From contig NZ_JBHTHA010000011.1 in assembly GCF_042676385.1 (NCBI RefSeq), positions 252,692-316,691 of the forward strand: DNA of 64,000 nucleotides, read 5' to 3'. Below, in pieces: positions 32,698-40,964 of the stretch. Position numbers and translations under genes: made by a program. Under the pieces are notes generated by a model. It was not told where the DNA came from. It saw only the letters and a program-made list of their open reading frames with translations, and did no database searches. This DNA is from Paenibacillus_E sp042676385 (GTDB lineage Bacteria; Bacillota; Bacilli; Paenibacillales; NBRC-103111). Every line of letters starts with the position of its first letter. Position 1 is the first letter of the stretch.

Positions 32698-34035
32698 CTA
32701 CTTGCCGTTTACTTTCTTGCTTTCCTCCAGCATTTTATTAATTTTACCTGCCAGTTCATCCAATACCGACTGAGGCGATTGACCACCGTACAGTTTTTCA
32801 ATTGCTGTCGCGACTTCCAAACGGGCTTCCGGGAATACGGTAATTAAAGCTCCTTGCGTCGCAGTTGACGGCTTGGTTTTTTGCAGTTGATCTACCGCTA
32901 CCAAGAACTGCGGGTATGTCGCATACGTATCTTTGAGCGACTTCTGCTCATAAGCCGCTTTCGTAATCGGGAAATACCCGGTGTTGGATGACCACTCCGC
33001 TTGCGTCTCGGGCTTAGCGATAAATTTCATGAAATTCCACGCCGCGTCTTTTTCCTCTTGGGCAACGTTTTTCATCATCCAGAGCGAAGCTCCTCCAACG
33101 ACGACGCCTTGAGGTTGCTTGCCGTCAGGTACCGGCATGTAGCCTGTACCTACCTTGAACTTCGCGTTCTTCACATTGTATGTCGTATCGCCTGTTGTAT
33201 CGAGATACATCGCCACTTTTCCAGCTTGGAATGCAGCGAGAATATCATCCCATTTTCTTCCGTAGTTGCCGAGTGATCCGTCTTTGTTCATATCATCCAG
33301 CCACTTGAAGATAGCCATGCCTTCCGGACCGTTGATCAGTGTTTTGCCAGGCGTTCCTTGACGGCCGTTTCCTTGATCGACGAAATCCGCCCCTTGATTA
33401 GCGAGCAGCTGCTCGATGAACCAGCTGTAAATGAGAATCGAAAAGCCTTTCTCATCACCCTTGGACAATTTCTTTGCCGCATCACGAATCTCGCTGAATG
33501 TTTTTGGAGGATGCTCCGGATCGAGACCCGCCTCTTTAAATTTATCAATATTATAGAAAAGAACAGGGTTAGACGCGTTGAAAGGAAGCGAGTACAACTT
33601 GCCGCCAACTTGGTAGTAACCTAAAATTCCTGGTTGCAACTGGGAAATATCATATTTTTCCTTATCGATAAAATCTTGAACCGGTTGAATGAATCCACTA
33701 TCGATCATGTATTTCGTACCAATTTCATTCACTTGCACGACGGTCGGCGCTTCGGACGTAGAACCTACGGATTTCAGCTTCGTTAAAGCCTCTTCGTAGC
33801 TGCCCTGGAATACGGCTTCCACCTGCACTTTATTTTGCGAGGCGTTATACTTGTCTACGATGGTTTGCACATGCTTTCCAAGATCACCGCTCATTGCATG
33901 CCAGAATGTCACTTTCACTTTTCCATCGTTCGTTTTGCGTGCTTCCGAACGTTCGCTTTGACTCGCAGAATTGCTGCATCCGAAGCTGGATAAGACTAAA
34001 GCGAATACAAGAAGTAATACCATCCATTTCTTCAT
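32698..34035 (-). CDS. ugpB: Glycerol-3-phosphate/glycerophosphodiester ABC binding lipoprotein (UgpB-like)
   Basis: A 445-residue family-1 extracellular binding protein. The signal peptide ends in the lipobox LSSFGC. The mature part has VTFWHAMSGDLGKHVQTIVDKYN, VPDGKQPQGVVVGGASLWMMK and the PETQAEWSSNTGYFPITKAAYE block typical of UgpB-like proteins. The UgpB assignment rests mainly on the ugpQ and ugpAE neighbours; another sugar cannot be excluded. No ATPase gene is present, as is common in Firmicutes, where a shared MsmX-type ATPase serves such systems. Confidence 0.85.
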   Translation of the reverse strand: MKKWMVLLLVFALVLSSFGCSNSASQSERSEARKTNDGKVKVTFWHAMSGDLGKHVQTIVDKYNASQNKVQVEAVFQGSYEEALTKLKSVGSTSEAPTVVQVNEIGTKYMIDSGFIQPVQDFIDKEKYDISQLQPGILGYYQVGGKLYSLPFNASNPVLFYNIDKFKEAGLDPEHPPKTFSEIRDAAKKLSKGDEKGFSILIYSWFIEQLLANQGADFVDQGNGRQGTPGKTLINGPEGMAIFKWLDDMNKDGSLGNYGRKWDDILAAFQAGKVAMYLDTTGDTTYNVKNAKFKVGTGYMPVPDGKQPQGVVVGGASLWMMKNVAQEEKDAAWNFMKFIAKPETQAEWSSNTGYFPITKAAYEQKSLKDTYATYPQFLVAVDQLQKTKPSTATQGALITVFPEARLEVATAIEKLYGGQSPQSVLDELAGKINKMLEESKKVNGK

Positions 34036-34065
34036 TTTTTCTACCCCTTTATCAATTAGTTTAAT

Positions 34066-34884
34066 CTATCCTTTAACTGCCCCAGCCATTAAGCCGCGTT
34101 TCAGCTGCTTCAGGCCGAGGAACAGGAAAAGCAAGGTTGGGATAAGCACAATGACAACCCCCGCCATAACGACGGACCAATTCGTGCTCGTCTCTTGCGA
34201 AATCATCATTTTCAAACCGATTTGCACCGTGCGGACTTGATTGTTCGTTGTGGTAAGAAGCGGCCACAAGTACATGTTCCAGGTCGTTAAAAATCCATAC
34301 ACGCCTAGAGCGCTAATCATCGGTTTCGAAAGCGGTATAACGAACGATGCGAAAAACCGGAATCGGCCGCAGCCTTCCAACTCGGCACATTCCTGCAAAT
34401 CCTTCGGAATCGTCAGAAAATGCTGCCGAAGCAGAAACGTTCCGAAAGCCAGGGCGAAGAATGGAGCCGATAAGCCCTGATATGTATTGATCCAATTCAA
34501 ATGAACGATCGTCAGGTAGTTCGGAATCATGATCGCTTCCCACGGAATCATCATCGTGGAAATAAGCAGCATGAAGATCATATGCTTGCCTTTGAAATCG
34601 ATAAACACGATGGCAAATGCAGCCAAACTGCAGACGATGATTTGTCCGATCATAACGGTGGACGATACGATAATGCTGTTCGTCATAAATTTCATGAGCG
34701 GAACGCTTTGGATCGCCTTGATGTGATTTTCAAAAGAAAACGATGTCGGAATCATTTTCCCTACCAAGAGCTGATCCGATCTTAGAAAGCTCGCCAAAAC
34801 CGCATACAGAATCGGGAAAAAGATGACTAGCGCCGAAATCCCAAGCAGCGTGTATAGCAAAAAATGTTTGAACGCGGGTCTCAT
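34066..34884 (-). CDS. ugpE: ABC transporter permease (UgpE-like)
   Basis: A 272-residue permease with six membrane segments and the EAA-type loop EGCGRFRFFASFVIPLSKPM that docks the ATPase. It belongs to the MalG/UgpE group. Its start overlaps the end of ugpA by 4 nt (ATGA), and ugpB follows after 30 bp. Two in-frame relatives in one operon form the heterodimeric channel. Confidence 0.88.
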   Translation of the reverse strand: MRPAFKHFLLYTLLGISALVIFFPILYAVLASFLRSDQLLVGKMIPTSFSFENHIKAIQSVPLMKFMTNSIIVSSTVMIGQIIVCSLAAFAIVFIDFKGKHMIFMLLISTMMIPWEAIMIPNYLTIVHLNWINTYQGLSAPFFALAFGTFLLRQHFLTIPKDLQECAELEGCGRFRFFASFVIPLSKPMISALGVYGFLTTWNMYLWPLLTTTNNQVRTVQIGLKMMISQETSTNWSVVMAGVVIVLIPTLLFLFLGLKQLKRGLMAGAVKG

Positions 34885-35816
34885 TGGTAATGCACCTTCT
34901 TTTCTCCAACCTTGAATTGGATGAGCGTGATGAACAGTACAAGAATAAACAGAATGATCGCTTGAGCGCTGGCTAAACCGAACTTATAATGAATAAAAGC
35001 ATTTTGAAAGATCGAATATACGATCAAATTCGTAGATTCCGCAGGTCCGCCCTGGGTTAAAATATCGATTTGCCCGAACGACTGGAATGAATTGATAACG
35101 GTTACAATTACGACGAAAAATAAGCTTGGAGATACCATCGGCAATGTGATTTTAAATAACCTCGTCCAATAACCGGCACCGTCAATCGTAGCGCTCTCAT
35201 ACATATCTTCCGGAATGCCCTGCAGTCCGCCAAGCAAAATGATGAAGTTAAAACCAAGACCCATCCAAATGGACGGAATCGCAACCGAGATCAATGACCA
35301 ATGCGTATCGGTCAACCACTTCACCGGCTCCATGCCTAGTGAGGGCAGCACGTTATTTAAGAAACCGACGCTCGGGTGAAAGATAAACATAAAGATGGTG
35401 GAACCCGCAGCAACCGATACACCGATCGTCGAGGAAAAGATAACACGGAAAAACTCGATTCCGCGTACTTTCTCACTAGCGATGATGGCAAGAAACAAGG
35501 CTAATCCGACACCAACGGGAACGGTATACAACACGTACAGGAAAGTAGACTTCATACTCGAGAGAAAACTGTCCGATGTTAACAGGGACGCATAATTGTC
35601 CAAACCTACGAACAGCACAGGCTCACCTTTGGCATTCGTCGAGAAAAAGCTGTAATATAGCGTTTTCACAATCGGGTAAAAAATAAATACCACCATCAGC
35701 AGAAGCATGGGAGTCAAATAAAGCATCCCCTGCCAATAGTTGGCCCAAACCTTTGATCTGCGCCCCTTTGCTATAGAAGCAGCATTAATTTGATGTTGCA
35801 CCACATCAACGTTCAT
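34881..35816 (-). CDS. ugpA: ABC transporter permease (UgpA-like)
   Basis: A permease of about 311 residues with six membrane segments after a cytoplasmic N-terminus, and the EAA loop ESATIDGAGYWTRLFKITLP, of the MalF/UgpA group. The ATG at 35816 (MNVDVVQHQ) lies 8 nt after GGGGGG; a longer reading to 35864 would run into the leader hairpin. It is the first gene of the operon, behind a promoter at 35946-35974 and a terminator-like leader hairpin at 35844-35910. Confidence 0.88.
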   Translation of the reverse strand: MNVDVVQHQINAASIAKGRRSKVWANYWQGMLYLTPMLLLMVVFIFYPIVKTLYYSFFSTNAKGEPVLFVGLDNYASLLTSDSFLSSMKSTFLYVLYTVPVGVGLALFLAIIASEKVRGIEFFRVIFSSTIGVSVAAGSTIFMFIFHPSVGFLNNVLPSLGMEPVKWLTDTHWSLISVAIPSIWMGLGFNFIILLGGLQGIPEDMYESATIDGAGYWTRLFKITLPMVSPSLFFVVIVTVINSFQSFGQIDILTQGGPAESTNLIVYSIFQNAFIHYKFGLASAQAIILFILVLFITLIQFKVGEKKVHYQ

Positions 35817-35843
35817 TCGTATAGCCCCCCTTTTTTTAACCAA

Positions 35844-35910
35844 ACAAAAGAAGACCATTAACATAGAAGCATTTCCTTTTAAAAGGATTGCTGCTGCTTA
35901 ACGGTCTTCT
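35844..35910 (-). terminator. Terminator-like hairpin in the ugp leader (candidate attenuator)
   Basis: On the minus strand AGAAGACCGTTAA (from 35910) pairs with TTAATGGTCTTCT (ending at 35849). AGCA:TGCT and the perfect CCTTTTAAAAGG core lie inside. TTTTG follows. It lies between the predicted start of transcription (about 35939) and the ugpA start codon. In B. subtilis, glp operons are controlled by GlpP antitermination at such leader hairpins. Confidence 0.65.
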
Positions 35911-35945
35911 CCATGTCTCTAACCTATTTATTAACTTGTAGGCTC

Positions 35946-35974
35946 AGTATAAACCGGATTCTGAAAGAAATCAA
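35946..35974 (-). promoter_or_regulatory. Sigma-A promoter of the ugp operon
   Basis: TTGATT (35969-35974), 17-bp spacer, TATACT (35946-35951) on the minus strand. The predicted leader is about 120 nt long and contains the hairpin. Confidence 0.7.
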
Positions 35975-35980
35975 TACGAA

Positions 35981-36060
35981 AATTCAATTTTTTTTGAATT
36001 TTACAAAATGTATCCGCTTTAAATTGGAATATACGCTATATATTCAATATATTTTGAATA
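35981..36060. promoter_or_regulatory. Twin palindromes between ugpA and the GbsR-like gene
   Basis: AATTCAA-N6-TTGAATT (35981-36000) and TATTCAA-N6-TTGAATA (36041-36060) share the form ATTCAA-N6-TTGAAT. Their centres are exactly 60 bp apart. The first lies just upstream of the ugpA -35; the second lies about 35 bp upstream of a TATAAT (36095-36100) facing the regulator gene. They are good candidates for binding sites of the GbsR-like protein. The whole 35817-36155 region otherwise contains only the promoter and the leader hairpin. Confidence 0.65.
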
Positions 36061-36155
36061 TTAATAAATGTAGAAGTGAAAGCGATAAAAGTTATATAAT
36101 GATTTCGAATTCATTATTTTCGAACGAATCTGAGCAGGTTGGGAAGTGAGAATGG

Positions 36156-36695
36156 ATGCAAGACGAACAGCTATCGAATAAAAGACTGCAGCTCAAGGAA
36201 AAAGTAATCGAGGCGATTGCATTGACTATGGACTTATATGGGATCACTCCGTCCGTCGCCAAGTTATATGGGATCATGCTATTTGAAGATAGACCGATGA
36301 CCCAGGAAGAAATGAAAGATATGATGGGAATGAGCAAAAGCAATATGAGCTATGCGGTTCGCGCTCTAATGGATTCCAAAATGATCATAAAACTTACTAA
36401 CAAACAGGAACGAAAAGATCTGTATCAGGCTGAAAGTAATTTTTTCACCGCATTCCAAAACTTTTTTTCCACCAAATTGCAGCGCGAAATTGACGTGATG
36501 GGAAGCGCGATTGACGAGGTCAGCCCAGAACTCAAAGAACTCATTTTGGATATCGATACCCCGGAAGTCGTTCGGCAGCAAGCGCTAAAAGATTATCACA
36601 AGCTTGCACATGCAACGCAATACTATGCTTGGCTGCAAACTTTCGTCGAGCAAATTAAAGAAGGAAAAGTATTTCAACCAACGAGTGAAAACTGA
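36156..36695 (+). CDS. GbsR/MarR-type transcriptional regulator
   Basis: A 179-residue protein with the GbsR-type winged helix: YGITPSVAKLYGIMLFEDRP, MTQEEMKDMMGMSKSNMSYAVRAL, then a wing with KLTNKQERKDLY. The C-terminal half is helical and likely mediates dimer and ligand contacts. In B. subtilis GbsR senses choline and OpcR is a relative. Here the regulator lies 23 bp before an LTA-synthase-like gene and is divergent from a glycerophosphodiester uptake operon, so its ligand may be a choline- or glycerol-containing compound. That is inference. Confidence 0.88.
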   Translation: MQDEQLSNKRLQLKEKVIEAIALTMDLYGITPSVAKLYGIMLFEDRPMTQEEMKDMMGMSKSNMSYAVRALMDSKMIIKLTNKQERKDLYQAESNFFTAFQNFFSTKLQREIDVMGSAIDEVSPELKELILDIDTPEVVRQQALKDYHKLAHATQYYAWLQTFVEQIKEGKVFQPTSEN

Positions 36696-36718
36696 TATCA
36701 ATGAACAGGAGCTCATCC

Positions 36719-38806
36719 ATGCCGACATTTCTTCGAATTCTTAAGCGCTTACCATCGCGAATCATGATTATCTTACTGCCCTTACTTCTCATGCTCATGG
36801 TCGAGTTTCTGGAACGCGGAACCTATCAAGAATTATACAAGTGGGTAACGAATCACCCGCTATCCATGGTACTCGCTTACTTCGTAGTAGGAACGCTCTA
36901 CCTCTTCCTCATCGCGGTCACAGGAATGAGCCGATTATCTTTCTGGTTACTCTGTGCTGCGCTGCTACCGCTTGGCGCCATTAGCGGGGCTAAACTGAAA
37001 GCGATAGGAGCTCCCTATTACCCTTGGGACCTCGTGTTTCACAATGAAATCGTGGAATACCGTAATTTTCTTAGTCAGTATTTGAACCTGCGCATCATCG
37101 GCTATGTCGCCTGTTTTCTCCTGCTGATCGCGATCTTGTTTCATTTACTATTGCGACGCCGTCCGATACGTATCCCTTGGATTGAACGCACGGTTTATGC
37201 TTTAATCGCCGTTGTGATGTCGACTAGTCTTTATATGGACAAGCCTATTAATTTTACGAGCATGTACGATATTTATACAGTACCTTGGGATCAAACGATC
37301 ACCTATGACAGTAACGGATTCCTTTTATCCTCGGTCCAGATGCTCGGATTTCTCGATGTCGCCAAGCCGGATGGTTACAGCAAAAAAGCCATTACATCGA
37401 TTTTGAATCAAATTCCCGAGACGAAGGCCGTTGGCGGCAAAAAACCGAACATTATCGTCATGCTGAGCGAAGCGTTCTGGGATCCTACTGTTATGAAAAA
37501 CGTAAGCTTCAGTGAAGATCCAATTCCGTTTTTACATAATCTGCAGAAAACGTATACGAGCGGCTGGATGCTTTCTCCGCAATTCGGAGGCAGCACGGCG
37601 AATGTCGAGTTTGAAGTCTTATCAGGCAATTCCATGCGCTTATTCGGCCAATCACCCGACAAGATCTTACCTTATATCGAGTACATGAACCACGGCGTAG
37701 ACTCGCTCGCCAGCATTACAACCAGACAAGGATATACAGCTACTGCGATCAATCCTTTTTTCAGTTGGTTTTTTGACAGTCGGAAGGTGTACAAGCATTT
37801 CGGGTTTTCCCGCTTTATCTCCAGCGAGTTCTTCCCGAACGATTTTGAGGGACCGAACTATGCGGACCGGGCGGTAGCCAAGAAGATTATTGAGGAGACG
37901 GAGAAAAGCCCCGGACCCGACTTTATTTTCGCCAATACGATGGAAAACCACGCTCCTTTCAAGCCGGGTAAATTCAGTAAAACTACAATTGATGTGACCG
38001 GGAATATGGCTAACGATTCCAAAGGTATGCTGGAAACCTATGCGCAAGGCATTAAAGATGCGGACAAATGCCTGCGAACGCTGGTCGAATACTATTCCAA
38101 ACAATCAGAGCCTACGATCATCCTGTTCTTCGGAGATCATATGCCGTTCTTAGATGAAAATTATAAAGTATACCGTGATACGAAGTACCTGCTTCCAAAC
38201 GATCCTGACTTTTACACCAAAACTCACTCTACGCCTTTTGTCATCTGGAATAACTTCTTGCCCGCCGATCAAGAAAAGCCGAACCAGAGGATAAGCCCGT
38301 CCTTTCTCGGACCAGCCGTTCTACATATGGCTGGCGTGCAAGGCAGCTATTATACCGACTACTTGTACAATTTATCGCAAAAGATACCTGTCATTCCGCC
38401 GAACGACATGTGGGACAAATATAACATTAAAGCCAGCGATCTTAGCGATTACGCCATGATGCAATACGATAACTTGTTTGGAAGCCGCTACGGCTATGAA
38501 GCCATAGGCTATAAAGATACAATCGTGCAGCCGTCCTATACGCTCGGTTATGGCGATCCCGTCATTAAGAATGTCAGGAAGCAAGATAAAAAGCTGCAAA
38601 TTGAAGGCTCCAACTTCTTCTCTTCTTGCAGCGTCTACGTGGATGGGATTGAGTTGAAGTCCAGCTTTGACGGCTCGAATACGTTATATGCGGACATTCC
38701 TGAAGACTCTGCCCTTGATCCAAATAAACAGCATCAAGTCGAAGTAAGGATCATTGACGATAAAAAAATGAAGATTGGCCAATCGAACCTGTTCACCCTC
38801 CAATAA
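36719..38806 (+). CDS. LTA-synthase-like phosphoglycerol transferase (sulfatase fold)
   Basis: About 695 residues: five N-terminal membrane segments (to about residue 180) and a large extracellular sulfatase-fold domain. Catalytic features of the LtaS/OpgB group are present: metal-ligand Glu in VMLSEAFWDPT (about 251), nucleophile Thr in GGSTANVEFEVLSGNSM (about 293) and the FFGDHMP Asp-His pair. About 95 extra C-terminal residues look like a small beta domain. The ATG at 36719 has AGGAGC upstream and is preferred to 36701. It is co-transcribed with the GbsR-like gene. A paralogue lies at 48969-51080. The polymer made is unknown; polyglycerolphosphate is likely. Confidence 0.88.
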   Translation: MPTFLRILKRLPSRIMIILLPLLLMLMVEFLERGTYQELYKWVTNHPLSMVLAYFVVGTLYLFLIAVTGMSRLSFWLLCAALLPLGAISGAKLKAIGAPYYPWDLVFHNEIVEYRNFLSQYLNLRIIGYVACFLLLIAILFHLLLRRRPIRIPWIERTVYALIAVVMSTSLYMDKPINFTSMYDIYTVPWDQTITYDSNGFLLSSVQMLGFLDVAKPDGYSKKAITSILNQIPETKAVGGKKPNIIVMLSEAFWDPTVMKNVSFSEDPIPFLHNLQKTYTSGWMLSPQFGGSTANVEFEVLSGNSMRLFGQSPDKILPYIEYMNHGVDSLASITTRQGYTATAINPFFSWFFDSRKVYKHFGFSRFISSEFFPNDFEGPNYADRAVAKKIIEETEKSPGPDFIFANTMENHAPFKPGKFSKTTIDVTGNMANDSKGMLETYAQGIKDADKCLRTLVEYYSKQSEPTIILFFGDHMPFLDENYKVYRDTKYLLPNDPDFYTKTHSTPFVIWNNFLPADQEKPNQRISPSFLGPAVLHMAGVQGSYYTDYLYNLSQKIPVIPPNDMWDKYNIKASDLSDYAMMQYDNLFGSRYGYEAIGYKDTIVQPSYTLGYGDPVIKNVRKQDKKLQIEGSNFFSSCSVYVDGIELKSSFDGSNTLYADIPEDSALDPNKQHQVEVRIIDDKKMKIGQSNLFTLQ

Positions 38807-38817
38807 GTCATGACCCG

Positions 38818-38867
38818 AGCCCCCTTCGAATAGGATGGAACCAAATCCATTCGAGAAGGGGGCTTTT
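38818..38867 (+). terminator. Terminator whose 3' arm holds the next ribosome-binding site
   Basis: AGCCCCCTTCGAAT pairs with ATTCGAGAAGGGGGCT (one bulge pair) around a 17-nt loop, followed by TTT. The AAGGGGG of the 3' arm (38857-38862) is also 8 nt before the ymaF-like ATG at 38871. Confidence 0.8.
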
Positions 38868-38870
38868 CAC

Positions 38871-39251
38871 ATGCGATCCCCGATTCCACCTGCGCACGTC
38901 CATTTTTTCACCACGAGAACCTCTGATGAACTGCGCCATCATCATTTAATCCGCCTGTATACCTTCAATAATAACGGTACCGCTTACGATGGCCATGATC
39001 ATCAGTATCAAGGCATTACCGGCATTAAATATGGTCATTATCATATCTATCGCGGAACGACCGGCCCCGCCATCCCCTTACAGAATGGAACCCACATTCA
39101 CTTGCTTGAAGGCATCGTCGATAATAACGCGTTCAACACTTCTCGCGGAGGAGCGCTTGTCTCTTCTGCCAAGAAAGAAGGGTTGATCCGCGAATTGCAT
39201 CAACATACTTATTCCGGTTATTCTACGATCGGTTTTGGATATGAACGTTAG
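38871..39251 (+). CDS. YmaF family histidine-rich protein
   Basis: A soluble protein of about 126 residues rich in paired histidines: HVHFF, RHHHLI, GHDHQY, GHYHIY, THIHLL and HQHTYSG. This regular His-X-His spacing matches YmaF of B. subtilis; the fold may bind metal ions. The function is unknown. The ATG at 38871 uses a ribosome-binding site embedded in the preceding terminator, so mRNA reading through from upstream would have the site masked. Confidence 0.85.
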   Translation: MRSPIPPAHVHFFTTRTSDELRHHHLIRLYTFNNNGTAYDGHDHQYQGITGIKYGHYHIYRGTTGPAIPLQNGTHIHLLEGIVDNNAFNTSRGGALVSSAKKEGLIRELHQHTYSGYSTIGFGYER

Positions 39252-39256
39252 ACTTT

Positions 39257-39286
39257 GTATATAAAAGGAAAATTCCGCTCACTATA
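39257..39286 (+). promoter_or_regulatory. Sigma-G-like promoter of the second germinant receptor operon
   Basis: GTATA (39257-39261), exactly 18 nt, CACTATA (39280-39286). This fits the sigma-G consensus GHATR-N18-CATNHTA at all but one fixed position and lies about 60 bp before the gerA start. Ger operons are transcribed in the forespore by sigma-G in Bacillus. Confidence 0.6.
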
Positions 39287-39346
39287 AGAAAAGAAATTCA
39301 ACGAAGGAAATTCGTCCCAATTGGACGGCCAAAAGAGGGAGCAGGC

Positions 39347-40918
39347 TTGATCAGAAACTTTTTCAAGTTACTTATAAAAAACCAAATCAAACACCATGCT
39401 CCACAACAGCGCGCAGAAAATGACGATCAGCATACACTCAGTTCAGATTTATCGCAAAACGAGCAAATTCTTCGGTCGATTTATGCCAATTGTTCGGATG
39501 TCATCTACCGCTCCTTTGTCATTGGCGGAAAAACAAAAGCCCTATTAATCTATATCGAAGGATTAGCCAACGCCGATGGAATCGAGGAGTATGTTATTGC
39601 CCCTCTCATGAAAGAAGAATACGGAGAACCCCTCCCTATCCATCAACTTATCGCCCGAAAAATATCTGTTTCTCATGCGTATGAATTCAACACCTTAACC
39701 TTGTGCATCGAGTATCTATCGAGTGGCAATCCGATCCTGCTCATCGAAAATGAAGCAAGCGGTCTTGCTTTAGGCTTGAGCAAATGGGAAAAGCGTAGTA
39801 TCGAAGAACCTGTGGCTGAAGGGGGGATCAGGGGGCCGCGCGAAGGCTTTACTGAAACTTTGCGGATCAGCACGTCCCAATTACGCCGTATTATTAAGAG
39901 TCCCCATCTCAAAATGGAATCCATGAAAATCGGCGATTTTACCCAAACGAATGTCGTCATCGCATATGTTGAAGGCATCGTGGATAAGACGCTTGTAGAA
40001 GAAGTCAGGAATCGGCTCCGTCGCATTCAAATTGACGGCATTCTGGAAAGCGGATATATCGAGGAAATGATCGAGGATAATCCCTACTCTCCTTTCCCCC
40101 AACTGCTCAGTACCGAACGCCCCGATGTGGTTAGCAGTAATCTGCTGGAAGGGCGGATAGCCATTCTGATGGAGGGAACACCTTTTGTATTAGTCGCTCC
40201 GATCACCTTTTTTTCTCTAATGCAATCGCCGGAAGATTATTATCAGCGTTTCTGGATCGGTACCACTACACGCTGGTTGCGTTATATTTTTACTTTCATC
40301 TCTCTTTTTCTTCCATCCCTTTATGTGGCGGTTCTCACCTATCATCAGGAGATGGTGCCCGGCTCATTGCTGATAAGTATGGCGTCTTCAAGAGAAGCTG
40401 TGCCCTTTCCGGCATTAATCGAAGCGCTAATGATGGAAGTCACCTTCGAAGCGCTTCGGGAAGCGGGCGTACGATTGCCCAAACAAATAGGCTCTGCCGT
40501 CAGCATTGTCGGAGCTCTTGTTGTCGGACAGGCAGCTGTTCAGGCCGGCCTTGTCTCTGCGCCGATGGTCATTGTGGTCGCCATTACCGGTATCTCGTCC
40601 TTCATGATTCCGCGTTATGTTGCCGGGATTGCGATAAGAATGCTGCGCTTTCCATTGATATTCCTTGCCGGATCACTCGGACTGCTTGGCATCATGATGG
40701 GCTTCATTGCCATTGTTCTCCATATGGCCAGCTTGCGTTCTTTCGGCGTTCCTTATTTGTCTTCCATTGCGGCTCCAAAGGGACGCGAACTGAAAGATGT
40801 CCTTATCAGGGCTCCTTTGTGGATGATGGATTCGCGCCCACACTTAACAGGAGATTATAACAAGAATCGGCAGGCAGCCAATCAAAAACCTGGCCCTAAA
40901 CAGGGAGGGGAGTCATAA
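39347..40918 (+). CDS. Germinant receptor A subunit (GerA family)
   Basis: A 523-residue GerA-type subunit, first gene of an A-C-D-B operon. The N-terminal soluble half has RGPREGFTETLRISTSQLRR, QIDGILESGYIEEMIEDNPY and LLEGRIAILMEGTPFVLVAP; the C-terminal half has the membrane segments with REAGVRLPKQIGSAVSIVGA. The start is a TTG with AGAGGGAG upstream, which looks real because the reading before it is closed. Sequence is clearly related to, but distinct from, the copies at 6963-8513 and 56314-57822. Confidence 0.94.
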   Translation: MIRNFFKLLIKNQIKHHAPQQRAENDDQHTLSSDLSQNEQILRSIYANCSDVIYRSFVIGGKTKALLIYIEGLANADGIEEYVIAPLMKEEYGEPLPIHQLIARKISVSHAYEFNTLTLCIEYLSSGNPILLIENEASGLALGLSKWEKRSIEEPVAEGGIRGPREGFTETLRISTSQLRRIIKSPHLKMESMKIGDFTQTNVVIAYVEGIVDKTLVEEVRNRLRRIQIDGILESGYIEEMIEDNPYSPFPQLLSTERPDVVSSNLLEGRIAILMEGTPFVLVAPITFFSLMQSPEDYYQRFWIGTTTRWLRYIFTFISLFLPSLYVAVLTYHQEMVPGSLLISMASSREAVPFPALIEALMMEVTFEALREAGVRLPKQIGSAVSIVGALVVGQAAVQAGLVSAPMVIVVAITGISSFMIPRYVAGIAIRMLRFPLIFLAGSLGLLGIMMGFIAIVLHMASLRSFGVPYLSSIAAPKGRELKDVLIRAPLWMMDSRPHLTGDYNKNRQAANQKPGPKQGGES

Positions 40919-40964
40919 ATCAAATCGTCGATCCCCCTGGAATTGGTGAAGGAGAAACGCCCCC

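Noticed and set aside
36095..36100. A full sigma-A promoter for the GbsR-like gene
   Set aside because: TATAAT is clear, but no acceptable -35 lies 16-18 bp upstream, so I list only the -10 in the context of the palindromes.
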